Source: Isotricha intestinalis (taxonomy: Eukaryota; Ciliophora; Litostomatea; Vestibuliferida; Isotrichidae). From it: 34,489 nucleotides of DNA. The notes beneath the pieces are model-generated. The model had not been told where the DNA came from and did no database searches. It worked only from the letters and a program-made list of their open reading frames with translations. The number at the start of each line of letters is the position of its first letter. The stretch's first letter is position 1. The position numbers and the translations under genes are program-made. Location of the stretch: positions 1 through 34,489 of the forward strand of contig JAJJLU010000513.1 in NCBI GenBank assembly GCA_023807065.1, read 5' to 3'. Positions 10,101 through 17,860 of this stretch are shown here, one piece after another.

Positions 10101-10889
10101 TTAAAATCCGATTCAAGAAGTTTTAAAAATAAAATATTTACATTTTATAATTTTTATGATGGAAAAATATTTGTTTACACTATAAAAAAAGGTGAAGATT
10201 CTTGTCCTTTAGAAATAAGGCAAAAAAAAAATAGAAAATTTGTTAGAACGAATAATTTAGATAATAGTGAAATAACTGCAATTTCAATAGATTATTCTTA
10301 TATAATATATGGAACAAAATTAGGTTCTCTCATTTTCTATAAAAATGGTCAACAATATTTTGAAAAAATAATACATAATCATGTGAAAAAAATATTAGAT
10401 ATATATCATAATATTACATTACATTTAACAATTAGTTCTTCAGAAGATGGTTATATTAATATTTATAAAATGCCTGATGCTGTTTTAATAAATTCAATTT
10501 ATGATTGTAATTTCTTTGCTGATAGAGTTTTTATTTCTAATTCACCTTTACCTTCTTTTATTATTTATAATAATAATAATAAAATTTTTAGAGTCTATAG
10601 TATTAATGGAAGAAAAATAAGGGAAAAAGAAATAGATAATGTTAATGATATTAATATTGGGAGAGATGAGAATTTCATTGAATATTTAAGAATTAATAAT
10701 TCTATGTATTATAAATTACCCTTTTTAGATAAAATTGAATATGAAGAAGTTAATTTAGAAGCTGATAATAGTGATTCTGAAAATAAAAATGAAAATATAA
10801 CTAAAGGAGAAAATAAAGAAGATAATATTGGAGATAATATTGATAAAGAAGAAAATGAAAATGAGATTGATGAAAAGAATAATGATTAG
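4101..10889 (+). CDS. BEACH-domain WD40 protein (neurobeachin/LvsA-type)
   Basis: 2262 residues, single frame, TAG stop. The N-terminal 1300 residues are mostly helical, with a concanavalin-like beta region at about 187-300 (WNFIKIKIQSNEILIEINEK), as in neurobeachins. A PH-BEACH-like domain is recognisable at about 1354-1447: GFIIKKTSDFNFIGF, then VYKRNYAFKDDSLEIF, which matches the R-R-Y-x-x-x-x-x-A-L-E-I-F end. A charged insert follows. The BEACH domain spans about 1580-1895: SFKDLNQYPVFPWIL, HYSNPAYVCHYLTRIFP, DAPDRLF, RELIPELYYLPELF and ending NPSQLF. These are the strongest family signatures in the window. Residues about 1990-2213 contain degenerate WD40 blades, followed by an acidic Asp/Glu/Asn tail. 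BEACH proteins act as large cytosolic scaffolds in lysosome-related membrane traffic, autophagy and, in ciliates, phagosome or cytokinesis functions. This is the longest gene of the window. I cannot assign the exact paralogue. Confidence 0.93.
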   Translation: METILEKDENNKLIPLIKNEETKKNFELMYENLKNKKINEIFLLTDEFQEIIKQSPEIIQMILDFNEIHKIKDEGIIEILIEKYLEETMNQTQKEKIEEFFKSISNPFQIGKNIYDFIYQKVGKIFHDPIILETEKWYQTYEKCIDLLTIFYSMNNKNNETFKEYFFYLCDNEFKFDIKEDNKFNIDEFINFNLFIYVNDFYKNNDVIISKIIFNENEELLIKLKNKFEIQVLYNNTIVENIDENNSFNLNKDKWNFIKIKIQSNEILIEINEKKINIKTQKKLIEILDLIFFSKFQGLVSSIIVSDNDLENIEYFSKKYIKKLLDEIQLFEVIKEKKNKINENKLNESKKEETKQMEEDNNEDEDLIKTEENNKEENCYFTFISPVTYFYKKKKYNELTTQYIKNDFPFFYSFDNQYYKENIFLIGGIKNILPLFEILIKFFDKEANIELMFTKIIELLSIILSFDNNIEDANVCNFFQIFLLFLEKVEQYNENYLIKTQKFFESLFKTKKNFDIVFNNMKRFILKENLMKIIFKKEVKFINILINLEKTKNDAFKFLINFVLENNNKNFEEIFDEIFDFFYIYLFKGHTENLNEIFNILEKKNIDQKIIDKSLQLIIKILKIDEKNPIYQKMLSKHILNIEKNISSTFYFDFQIKDINSNQEKKKEKKEKEGFLDLMSKRIKNQKKNQIEIIFEGIKNNFEQILNGNLLNILEQLSQRKELSTKLNIIFLFQIIQVYFPNNIIVKDKNNKNEKEVHNSNNKINTDEIEKEKIQEQKFYKNLTEIEKPKIPKSICDDEKLQKELIIDFIHLLQTFIKFNYNEEDKQLLINYKNEVFILINKILELARTSFYLPLIITNIENARFFNIYHSASFNETLISLYYHLFLLKEKEKNDEILQIKQKIRDNIYDLFYDGMYYGLTPFILLLSKLNHLINSEKNNKDNKKLEVFLSDFFKDLQNLTFLRLEETNSQDINENKDNPINRFRELIKVEKNDDIKTFYGNIKSQYKTITKHLSGILTNYQNLDYLIIKKFLPYFEMMNQNKPGNKMIIKEIISINVFCIILYVNKEFHRLSKSPIGSFFIRLPILSIECALSNITNDCKESLPFVKIASTTIALFYFLVFESQSHFSFNPFRFFSSKKDKIEYPENLKTKTQNIYKLFSQKEIKFKDIHNVLISDNYIEVLNFIKVGEPEEIMKFPDFLKKHVFSQNKKKSQHNIKNEGNEMTIFRKFSIEKNYRKIKKSLFSWNNSYSNHKLFYTEEGKKTLKYKILNHYSDEMIQPILVPILNINSYIPSNLKIMFQEKYKCFDLIGESLFDENYEELRKNNKISDSDIINYLKINDKNIISCCLIKQGLHIPGFIIKKTSDFNFIGFPREMSDIDKFYCDGKKDNICHGSLRKYNKFYYLNIRLDDIVTVYKRNYAFKDDSLEIFTKQNKSYYFEITNLINIDNNELEKNIDNTPTSTPGTDNKSYYIVNPEFETVKFTLDNNVNESKNIEESKCEETELLMGETKTDEIVKKKTFHKKNIVGKLEIRRNNFFNYITKYNKKEEKDIRYFYKGKYSFYKNKYSIMETFYKNGISKLEFLMRLNLLANRSFKDLNQYPVFPWILSDYSNFYNKEEKIININDLLKQNSIYINKEIKNLRDLKYPMGKLGKKRFESYKSIYDISVEEFKEDYGINEKPDFSEYKSLQEKNINIQLIPVYFGTHYSNPAYVCHYLTRIFPYSTSALLIQGDSFDAPDRLFINLARSYFSAENTKCDLRELIPELYYLPELFRNINHLNLGYLQENDKPDSTYSILKNKYNYGEEIRVENVLLPFWCENNPEKFISVNREIFERQEIKINDWIDIIFGYAQKGPEALERCNIFSPYCYEGFIDLEKLDNLDDRELNIRFFELGVNPSQLFRKPMKKQRKKVRKIIIDNKEEIEDLKENIQKLLNNKLNFWKKEITGFKEEIKNLSEGNNYDLSDNEEKKNEKLKNLNTQIENRNNLVFETESFMGMINTLKSDSRSFKNKIFTFYNFYDGKIFVYTIKKGEDSCPLEIRQKKNRKFVRTNNLDNSEITAISIDYSYIIYGTKLGSLIFYKNGQQYFEKIIHNHVKKILDIYHNITLHLTISSSEDGYINIYKMPDAVLINSIYDCNFFADRVFISNSPLPSFIIYNNNNKIFRVYSINGRKIREKEIDNVNDINIGRDENFIEYLRINNSMYYKLPFLDKIEYEEVNLEADNSDSENKNENITKGENKEDNIGDNIDKEENENEIDEKNND

Positions 10890-12280
10890 GATAAAACAAA
10901 TCATGAAAATCAAAATAAATTAATTTAAATTTATATTAATAATTTTAGGGGAAATAAAATAAATAAATGATAATTTGTTTTAAAATAAAATAAAAATTTT
11001 TTTTATATTATAAACATTAATTCAATAAATTAATGATATAAAAATATAATATAATATATAAAATAAGTTAAAAACAATTCAAAATATAGATAGAATATAT
11101 ATCAATTTTTTTATAAATAAAGAATGAAATAAGAATATCAAATTAAAAGTAAAATAAATTAAAAAATTAAATGATAAATTCAATAAATTATATTATTTAA
11201 TAACAACAAATAAAAATAGAATTTTCTCAAATGTCGATGAATATAGAAGATAAATAACAACAAAGAGAAAGTTGTGAAATTTGACTGATATTTTTCAAAA
11301 AAGCACATAGAGAAATGAATCAAATAATAATATAAAATCATAGATAACTTCATTCAAAAAATATCATAATAGAACTAAAACACATTTAACATAAAAATAT
11401 AAAGAAGAAAAAATCAAAGATTGTTAAATCATATTTAATAAATGAGAATAAATAGATTGTTCTTCTTAATAAATTATAACAATTTGATAATTTCATTTTT
11501 TCAATTTCAATCAAGATAAAGAATGGAATATTTATAACAAAAAAATACATTTCTATATGTTTAATTTTGGGGAATAATCAATTATCATTAAATTAGATTA
11601 AATGAAAGAGGAAAATAGCAAATCATATAATTCAAATAAATTAATGTTAAGAAGCAGGTATTTTTAATTATATTTAGAAAATAATTACATAATGTTTTTT
11701 ATTTTTCTAAAATTTTCCTATTAAATATTTCCATATATATAAAAAAAACTAATTATTCCATTCATTCATATATCAAAGTATGCTTTTTCATTTTTTATTC
11801 ACCAAGGTTACAAAAAGTTTTCCCTTAATATGATTTAAAAATATATTTCTTATAATTAATTGTTCTTTTTTATTATTTTCGAATAAATAAATATAAATTA
11901 AAAATTGAAAGACTAAGACTTTGTACATTATTTGATTTATTTATTATAAATTGAATTAAAGATTCTTTAAGATCAATTACTATATTATTATTCTTTTAAA
12001 ATTATTTCAATTCTATTCAAAAAACTTTTTTCAACTTTTCATTAAATATAATAATAGTTTTTTCATGAAAAACTATTAAATTATATATTATATCTCAAAA
12101 AAAATATTTAAATATTGATATGTTAAATTTATATCATATTTATTTTGTGAAATATTGTTTTTTAAATTTGATATTTTTTTAAATTAAATTGTTTAACTTT
12201 TTTTGATTAGATTAGCATCTTTTTTTTAAATATTAATTAACATTAATTTTCATTATGTAAAAAATGAACATTTAATAAAA
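10890..12280. other. 1.4-kb gene-free spacer with faint coding relic
   Basis: No intact frame or RNA gene. The first 300 bases and the last 600 are A/T low complexity. A plus-strand stretch from the ATG at 11231 to about 11604 has more mixed composition and reads as plausible protein between stops (MSMNIEDK, QQRESCEI, IFFKKAHREMNQII, VKSYLINENK, FDNFIFSISIKIKNGIF). It is broken by TAA, TAG and TGA at a density that random DNA of this composition could also give, so the relic is only a suspicion. The BEACH frame also continues for 12 coding-like codons after its TAG (10890-10925). Confidence 0.4.
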
Positions 12281-13399
12281 ATGGAACCTCCCACAGCAAA
12301 AGAAGAAATTAAATTAAAAAATTCTTATACAATTGTTTCTGATAAAAATCATTCTTTTTCTATAATTTTTCAAAAATTTAATTCTTCAATTGGAATAATT
12401 GGTTCTTATCAAGATGAGATTATTAAACATAGTTATCAGAAAAATATAACTTTTGAAGAATTAAAAAAAAATAAATTTTTAGGAATATGTGAGACTATTG
12501 ATGAAATATATGATGAATTAATTTTGATATTAAATAAAAATAAAACTAAAATATTAGAAGAAACTAATCAAATTTTTATTAGTATTCCTCTTGAAATGTT
12601 AAAAGTGAAAGAAATTTTATTTGTTTTAGATGAAATAACGAAAAATGATGGTGAAAAAATAGAAGAATTATTTTCTATAATATCAAATTTGAAAAAAGAA
12701 ATAAAAGAATTAAAAGAAAATAAAAAAAGTTTAGAAGAAGACCTTAAATATTTAAAAGAAGAAAATAACAATAAAAAAGAAGAAATTAAAAATTTAAAAG
12801 AAAAAATAAATTTATTTGAATCCTTTACCCCTTATTTAGAGGAATATAAAAAAAAATCAGATGATAAAAAAAATAATAAAATAATAATAAATTTAGATAG
12901 TTTAATAATTGAAGATAATGAAAAATATAATATGACTTTAAAAAATTGGATTAATCCAAATATGAAAATTAAAGCAGAATTATTATATAGAATGAGTAGA
13001 GATGGAATAGAAGTTCAAACATTTCATAATTTATGTGATAATAAAGGACCAACTGTTATTATTGCAAAATTAATTGATGGATATATTTTAGGAACTTATA
13101 CTCCTTTAGATTGGGATTCTACGACAAATGGTTCGAAAAGCGATTCAAAAATGTTTGTTTTTTCTTTGACCGAAAAAATCAAATGTTTGAAAAATAATAA
13201 AAATAATTATGGAATTTATTGTGGTTCGGATTATGGTCCTTATTCTTATTTTCTAAAATTTTATAAAAATGAAAAAATGAACAAAGCTTATATTGTACCA
13301 GGCAATTCTTCATTTGATGAAAGTCAAAAACTATACCCTGGAAAAAATGAAGGTTATTATAAAACTCAAGAAGTTGAAGTCTATAAAATAATTATTTAA
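12281..13399 (+). CDS. Coiled-coil TLDc-domain protein
   Basis: 372 residues. Residues 1-120 form a mixed alpha/beta region without a name I trust, of a kind often found in front of protist TLDc domains. Residues about 125-195 are a Lys/Glu heptad coiled coil. Residues about 205-372 are a TLDc domain: LLYRMSRDGIEVQTFHNLCD followed by KGPTVIIAKL and ILGTYTPLDWDS match the L-x-x-x-S-R-D-G-x-x-x-x-x-F-H-x-x-C-x-x-x-x-P-T core, and the terminal block carries YGIYCGSDYGP and GYYKTQEVEVYKI. TLDc domains in animals bind V-ATPase and influence oxidative-stress tolerance; protists carry large TLDc families of mostly unknown role. The gene stands alone between the two long, relic-containing spacers, which fits an expanding and decaying multigene family. 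Confidence 0.9.
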   Translation: MEPPTAKEEIKLKNSYTIVSDKNHSFSIIFQKFNSSIGIIGSYQDEIIKHSYQKNITFEELKKNKFLGICETIDEIYDELILILNKNKTKILEETNQIFISIPLEMLKVKEILFVLDEITKNDGEKIEELFSIISNLKKEIKELKENKKSLEEDLKYLKEENNNKKEEIKNLKEKINLFESFTPYLEEYKKKSDDKKNNKIIINLDSLIIEDNEKYNMTLKNWINPNMKIKAELLYRMSRDGIEVQTFHNLCDNKGPTVIIAKLIDGYILGTYTPLDWDSTTNGSKSDSKMFVFSLTEKIKCLKNNKNNYGIYCGSDYGPYSYFLKFYKNEKMNKAYIVPGNSSFDESQKLYPGKNEGYYKTQEVEVYKIII

Positions 13400-14517
13400 T
13401 GACATTAATTAAACACTTTAATGATTTACTTTTGATCTTATTTTTTTATTTGTTACATATAAAAAATATTGAAATATACTTAAAAATATAAATATTAAAG
13501 AATAATTAATTCATAAAAAAATTTGATACTTTATAATAAATAAATCCTTTAATCAATATCATCCATTATTATCTAATATTTTTTAGAGAAAAATAAATTA
13601 TGAACATTATTTTATGAAATTTTTAAAAAATTAAATTATAAGCTCAAATATATCTTATTATTTATGTGAATGATATTATCAATAATAATTAAAAGAAAAT
13701 ATAATAAATATAAAATAATATATTTAAAAGCCAAAAAAAATCCCTCATAATACTAAAAACTCCAAATTAAATGATTTACAACATTTATTATTGAAATAAT
13801 CTACAAGATGTCAATAAAATGAGACTAATCCTAAAATAAAAATAATTAAATATATTTACATAATTTGTAAATTTAAATGAAACTATAATTAATAAAGTAA
13901 TGTAATTAATTTTGAAGAATTGAAAGAAATTGAATTATAATTACTTTAATCTCAATGTAATCAAAATTTAATCTTGAATTCTTTTCAATAAATAAAAAAC
14001 GGATATATTAAGGATTATGGAATAAATTTTTGAGAAAATAAAAAAAGTTCCTGATTGGACCAAAATAAAACTCTTAAAGATATTTAAATTCTATATCCAT
14101 AAAATCTTTATTTTCAGTTTTTTTAAAACAAACAAAATTTATTCTAATTTTCAAAAAAATAGTATGTTAACTAATTCAACTTATTAAAACATATAATTCA
14201 AAAAAATAAGGAAAGGAGAAAAACTACTAAAATTTTTTTAATATTTGAATACATTGAATACTTATATACGTTATTTGAGAATCTCCTATTTTACATTAGT
14301 CCTAAATAAAATCATAAATAAAAAAGAATCTTAAGTAAAATTTTTAAAACTTATATTCCAATTTAAAAATAATTTTAACAACTAATTTTAATAGATGGAT
14401 GAAATAATTATAAAATTTTATAAAAATTTTATTAAAATATTAATTTCACAGTTGTCATTAAGATAAATTTAAAAAGTAATATATTACTTAAGAGTTTATT
14501 TAAACTTTAAATTAATT
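13400..14517. other. 1.1-kb gene-free spacer with possible coding relic
   Basis: No intact gene or RNA gene seen. Around 13881-14087 the plus strand reads in one frame as SNVINFEELKEIEL, SQCNQNLILNSFQ, IKNGYIKDYGINF, ENKKSS, LDQNKTLKDI. The pieces are separated by TAA and TGA codons that each lie one transition from CAA (Gln) or TGG (Trp). A different frame is open for about 50 codons at 14025-14190. The stop density is not below random expectation for this base composition, so the claim rests on the amino-acid texture only. Confidence 0.3.
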
Positions 14518-15945
14518 TTATTTTTGCATTTCAGCTAAACCAATAGAGTTAGCATCTTCAATTAAACCTGATAATTTTTTATCATGAATATTTTTTAAGA
14601 CCAAAAGAAATACAATAATCAAAAGTAAAAATATAATAATAATTAAAATAATAACCACAATTTTCATACTTGAAGATAAATTAACATTATCATTATTACT
14701 GGGATTACAAAATTTATTAACCTTTTCATTATCCCAAGTTTTAGTTTCAATCACATTAACAAAATTATCAAATTTAAATGTTTTAATAATAACATCATTA
14801 ATTAAATAATTAACATAATAATCAGAATAATTATATTTATCTTTAGTTTCATTATTTTTATAAACTTCAAAAACAATATTTTCACCATAAGAAATATCTA
14901 ATATTTGAACATCAGTTAAATTAAAAATAATTTTTATTAAAAATTGAAAGGCCACAATTGAAGAATCATGTCCTGCAACAACTACTAATTTTGGTCTTGA
15001 ATAATCATTTAATTTTGTACTTGTATCTTCCTTATTTATATCTGCATCAACTCTTTTCTTCATATAATTTACTGCATCTCTTATTAATAAGCTTGAATCT
15101 ACAAAAATAATATCTTGATTTTTATCTCCAAATAAATAATCATTCATAAAAACTTCATGAAATTTATTTGAAATATTTAAAAATCCTTCAGGGTCAATCC
15201 CAATTTCTAATAATTTTTTTTCTGGATTTTTTCCATCATATAATGAGGAAATATATTGATCTGTTATACCAAAAAGAGTTTGAAAATCATTTTTTTCTTC
15301 TTCTTTTAAAATACCTTTAAGTTTTTCATAATATTTATTATTAAATTCTTTAACTATATTTAAAATATTAGGATTATTTAAATTTGATTTAATGATATCT
15401 TGAGTAGAATCACAACCATATAAAGTCACCATAATTTTTCTTTCTGAACTATGATAAATATTAATAGGTAATAAAACTAAAGAATTAGGAAATGAAGAAT
15501 TAATTGTATTTAAATTATCTATTTCTGTTTTCATATTTTCAAAAAATTGAATTGGTGGATATGTATAATTTGTGTAATTTAAATCTATATTTTTTCCATT
15601 ACTCTTATTTGATGGACAAAGACCTTGTATTTCAGATAAAGCACTCATAATTGTTCTTTCCATATTACTACTACCAAACAGAATTTCTTGTTGTTTACAT
15701 TTTTCATCGATTAAGTTTATTTCATTCATATATTTATATCTTTTATACATTCCTAATATATAGAACATTCTTTCTCCATTTCCAGTTAATATACCTGGAC
15801 TTTCCCATAAATTTCCAAAAAAATCTGTATTATTTGGATAAAGTGATGCTGGACTTCTTACTCCATGACGGTCTAATGAAAACACTGATATTAATTTATC
15901 TGATAATATTTGTTTTAAATATATGAAAATGATTATAGTTATCAT
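14518..15945 (-). CDS. Histidine acid phosphatase, membrane-anchored
   Basis: 475 residues. A short hydrophobic N-terminus (MITIIIFIYLKQILS) acts as signal peptide and is followed at once by the catalytic motif SLDRHGVRSP (Arg26, His27, Arg30), the R-H-G-x-R-x-P signature of histidine acid phosphatases. The distal HD motif is VVVAGHDSSI at about residues 321-330, supplying the proton-donor Asp. Between them lie Cys residues and many N-x-S/T sites expected of a secreted glycoprotein. Residues about 427-450 are a strong hydrophobic transmembrane segment followed by a 25-residue cytosolic tail, the topology of lysosomal acid phosphatase. The enzyme should hydrolyse phosphomonoesters in a lysosome or phagosome, or at the cell surface. 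It shares a 122-bp divergent spacer with the RING gene. Confidence 0.92.
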   Translation of the reverse strand: MITIIIFIYLKQILSDKLISVFSLDRHGVRSPASLYPNNTDFFGNLWESPGILTGNGERMFYILGMYKRYKYMNEINLIDEKCKQQEILFGSSNMERTIMSALSEIQGLCPSNKSNGKNIDLNYTNYTYPPIQFFENMKTEIDNLNTINSSFPNSLVLLPINIYHSSERKIMVTLYGCDSTQDIIKSNLNNPNILNIVKEFNNKYYEKLKGILKEEEKNDFQTLFGITDQYISSLYDGKNPEKKLLEIGIDPEGFLNISNKFHEVFMNDYLFGDKNQDIIFVDSSLLIRDAVNYMKKRVDADINKEDTSTKLNDYSRPKLVVVAGHDSSIVAFQFLIKIIFNLTDVQILDISYGENIVFEVYKNNETKDKYNYSDYYVNYLINDVIIKTFKFDNFVNVIETKTWDNEKVNKFCNPSNNDNVNLSSSMKIVVIILIIIIFLLLIIVFLLVLKNIHDKKLSGLIEDANSIGLAEMQK

Positions 15946-16067
15946 TTTAATAAATATTTTTTAATAATAATGTTTCTAACATATTCTTATTATCATTATT
16001 ATTTTTATTTATATTAGATTTTTTTTCAATATTTAACAAAATAATATTTTGTTAAATTAATTTAATA
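15946..16067. promoter_or_regulatory. Divergent promoter spacer (acid phosphatase / RING-H2)
   Basis: 122 bp between start codons, A/T-rich. It holds a small imperfect inverted pair, AACAAAATAATATTTTGTT at 16036-16054, which is an AT palindrome that could be an operator or cruciform. In DNA this AT-rich such palindromes are common, so its role is unproven. Confidence 0.35.
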
Positions 16068-16613
16068 ATGTTTATTGTCATTTCAAAGCAATCAAAAGGA
16101 AAAAAAAAATGTTTGAAAATTAAAATCAAAACAGAAAAAATAATTCCTGAATATTTAGATAAGCAAGCTTTACTTATAGAAAATGATTTAAAAAAATTAG
16201 TTAAAGATTCAAAAGAAAGAAAATTAAAAAGGAAAGAATTTCAGAAATTAGAAAATGTTAATGAAAGAAATAGAAAATTATTAGAGGTAAATAAAGAACA
16301 ATTTGAAGATGAATTATCAATAGATGAATTAATTGAAAATTATTTTTTAAAAGAAAACATTAACAATGAAAATAATAAAGCTTATAAAAGAAAATTAACA
16401 ATAAATAATTTACCTGAATTCAAATATATATATATTGAAAAACATATGGATAGAAAAGAAATAAAATGTCCAATTTGTTTAGAAGAATTTAACTCTTTTG
16501 ATAGAGTTAAATTATTTTCTTGTAAACAACATATTTTTCATAAGCAATGCATTATGAAATGGTTAGATGATAAAGATTTTTGTCCCTTGTGTAAAAAAAC
16601 AATTAAATATTAA
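16068..16613 (+). CDS. Small RING-H2 finger protein
   Basis: 181 residues. The first 130 are charged and Lys/Glu-rich with a likely coiled coil (REFQKLENVNERNRKLLEV region) and no membrane segment. Residues about 136-178 are a RING-H2: CPICLEEF supplies the first Cys pair, FSCKQHIFHKQC the middle C-H-H-C set, and FCPLCKK the last pair. The spacing between the third ligand and the first His is one residue longer than the usual C-x-H (here C-x-x-H). A Trp (KWLDD) sits at the E2-contact position. It is probably a soluble E3 ubiquitin ligase. The substrate cannot be guessed. Confidence 0.88.
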   Translation: MFIVISKQSKGKKKCLKIKIKTEKIIPEYLDKQALLIENDLKKLVKDSKERKLKRKEFQKLENVNERNRKLLEVNKEQFEDELSIDELIENYFLKENINNENNKAYKRKLTINNLPEFKYIYIEKHMDRKEIKCPICLEEFNSFDRVKLFSCKQHIFHKQCIMKWLDDKDFCPLCKKTIKY

Positions 16614-17042
16614 TTGAGTCTATGTAAAATTAGTTGTTTATAATTATAGTAATATTATGTGGATGTAACTAAATATATATAAAAAAACTGAGTTTTATCA
16701 TTAGATTTTATTTGAAAAATATTTACATTCATTATTTTAATGTGCAATATTATATGAATTATTATAATATAAAACTATTGATTAATATATTTTAAATTTT
16801 TGATAATTATTTTTTTCATTTAGTAATTAAAAATACAATAAATATAATTAAAATAATTAATAAAAATATATTAAAATTAAAAATAAGCACTGACGTATTA
16901 CCACAATTTCATATTTGAAAATCAATTAAAAAATCAAAACAAAAAAAATTATAATTAAATAAAAAAAAACACATCATCAATAAATCCAATTTTTTATTAT
17001 TTCCTAAATAATATTATAAAAAATCTAAAAAAGCCTTTAAAA
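16614..17042. other. Spacer between convergent genes, with small membrane-segment relic
   Basis: Convergent 3' ends, A/T-rich. On the minus strand 16911 down to 16816 is open from TGA to TGA for 30 codons: NCGNTSVLIFN, then an all-Ile/Leu/Phe stretch ending FLITK and a stop. It resembles the juxtamembrane Cys and C-terminal membrane anchor of a type I surface protein, like the end of the nearby acid phosphatase. Hydrophobic frames are easy to obtain by chance in this base composition, so this is a weak call. Confidence 0.3.
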
Positions 17043-17540
17043 TTAATTAACATAAAAATCAAAAACAATTTTAATTCCATCACCAATAACTTTCCCAGCA
17101 TTAATATAATCTTTTTTACTAACACTTTCAATTAATGCATTCATATCATTAATAAGATGTTTTTGATTATTATAAATTCTTTCAACAATTTTTTTTCTTC
17201 CATTTTCAGTTATAATTGAAGAACAAGAAGAAACAATATTTAATAATCTACAATGAGTTAATAATCCACTAACAGAACTTAATTTTGAAATTGCAGATGT
17301 GACTGAAGTAACTATATCTTTTCCTGATTTTATTTCTTCAATTAATTCATTTATTATATTTGTTATTTTTGATCCACCTTTTAATAAATCTGTTTTACAT
17401 TTATAATTAGTTCCTTTTGTTAATCCTGTTAATATTCCTTCAAATATATCTGATGAAGGAGATTCTGAATTTTCTACTAAAAATTGTGAAGAGGACAATG
17501 TAAGAAGAGTTATTATTGTTATTATTTGAAGTTTTGTCAT
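17043..17540 (-). CDS. Small secreted helical protein, conserved-hypothetical type
   Basis: 165 residues. A clear signal peptide (MTKLQIITIITLLTLSSSQ) is followed by an all-helical domain with Cys at about 48, 97 and 106. The layout is: FEGILTGL near the N-terminus, a Cys shortly after, a central Cys-containing helix, and a C-terminal DYINAGKVIGDGIKIVFDF block. I recall small secreted ciliate proteins with this F-x-x-G-x-L-x-G-L ... C ... Y-x-x-A-G-x-x-x-G pattern, annotated only as hypothetical, but cannot verify a family here. No catalytic motif is visible. It is convergent with the RING-H2 gene and divergent from the pseudokinase gene. Confidence 0.75.
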   Translation of the reverse strand: MTKLQIITIITLLTLSSSQFLVENSESPSSDIFEGILTGLTKGTNYKCKTDLLKGGSKITNIINELIEEIKSGKDIVTSVTSAISKLSSVSGLLTHCRLLNIVSSCSSIITENGRKKIVERIYNNQKHLINDMNALIESVSKKDYINAGKVIGDGIKIVFDFYVN

Positions 17541-17860
17541 TTTTTTATATTTTATTTCTTTTATTTTTTTGGTATTTATACATATTTTATGGTTTTTATT
17601 TATTTATTAGATGATATATATTATATTATATAATTTATTTGTAGAAGTTGTTTTATAATTTTATAAAAGCTTATTTATTTTTTAATTTTAATTTCTTATT
17701 TTTAGTTTTATTATTTTAGATTTGGAATTTAATAATTAAAATTTTTGGAAAAAATTATTGTTTTTGTTTAATTTATTAAGTAATATTTCCAATAAATATT
17801 CCAACAAATAATATATTTTATTTTTATAAAAATGTAATTAAAAAATAAATAAACTAAAAA
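17541..17860. promoter_or_regulatory. Divergent promoter spacer (secreted protein / zinc-pseudokinase)
   Basis: 320 bp, T-rich on the left and A-rich towards the plus-strand start codon. It includes an AT-palindrome-rich core near 17610-17640 (ATATATTATATTATATAAT). No RNA gene or short coding frame is seen. Confidence 0.4.

Noticed and set aside
11231..11604. Reading this stretch with TAA/TAG as Gln gives a long protein-like frame, suggesting a ciliate with reassigned stops.
   Set aside because: The intact genes end at TAA, TAG or TGA after full family length and never use these codons internally, and the stretch also contains TGA. The stop count is within random expectation.
16885..16910. 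A short mixed-composition stretch in the convergent spacer was considered as a tRNA or small RNA.
   Set aside because: It is too short and shows no cloverleaf or A/B box. A weak coding relic explains it as well. No tRNA was recognised anywhere in the window.
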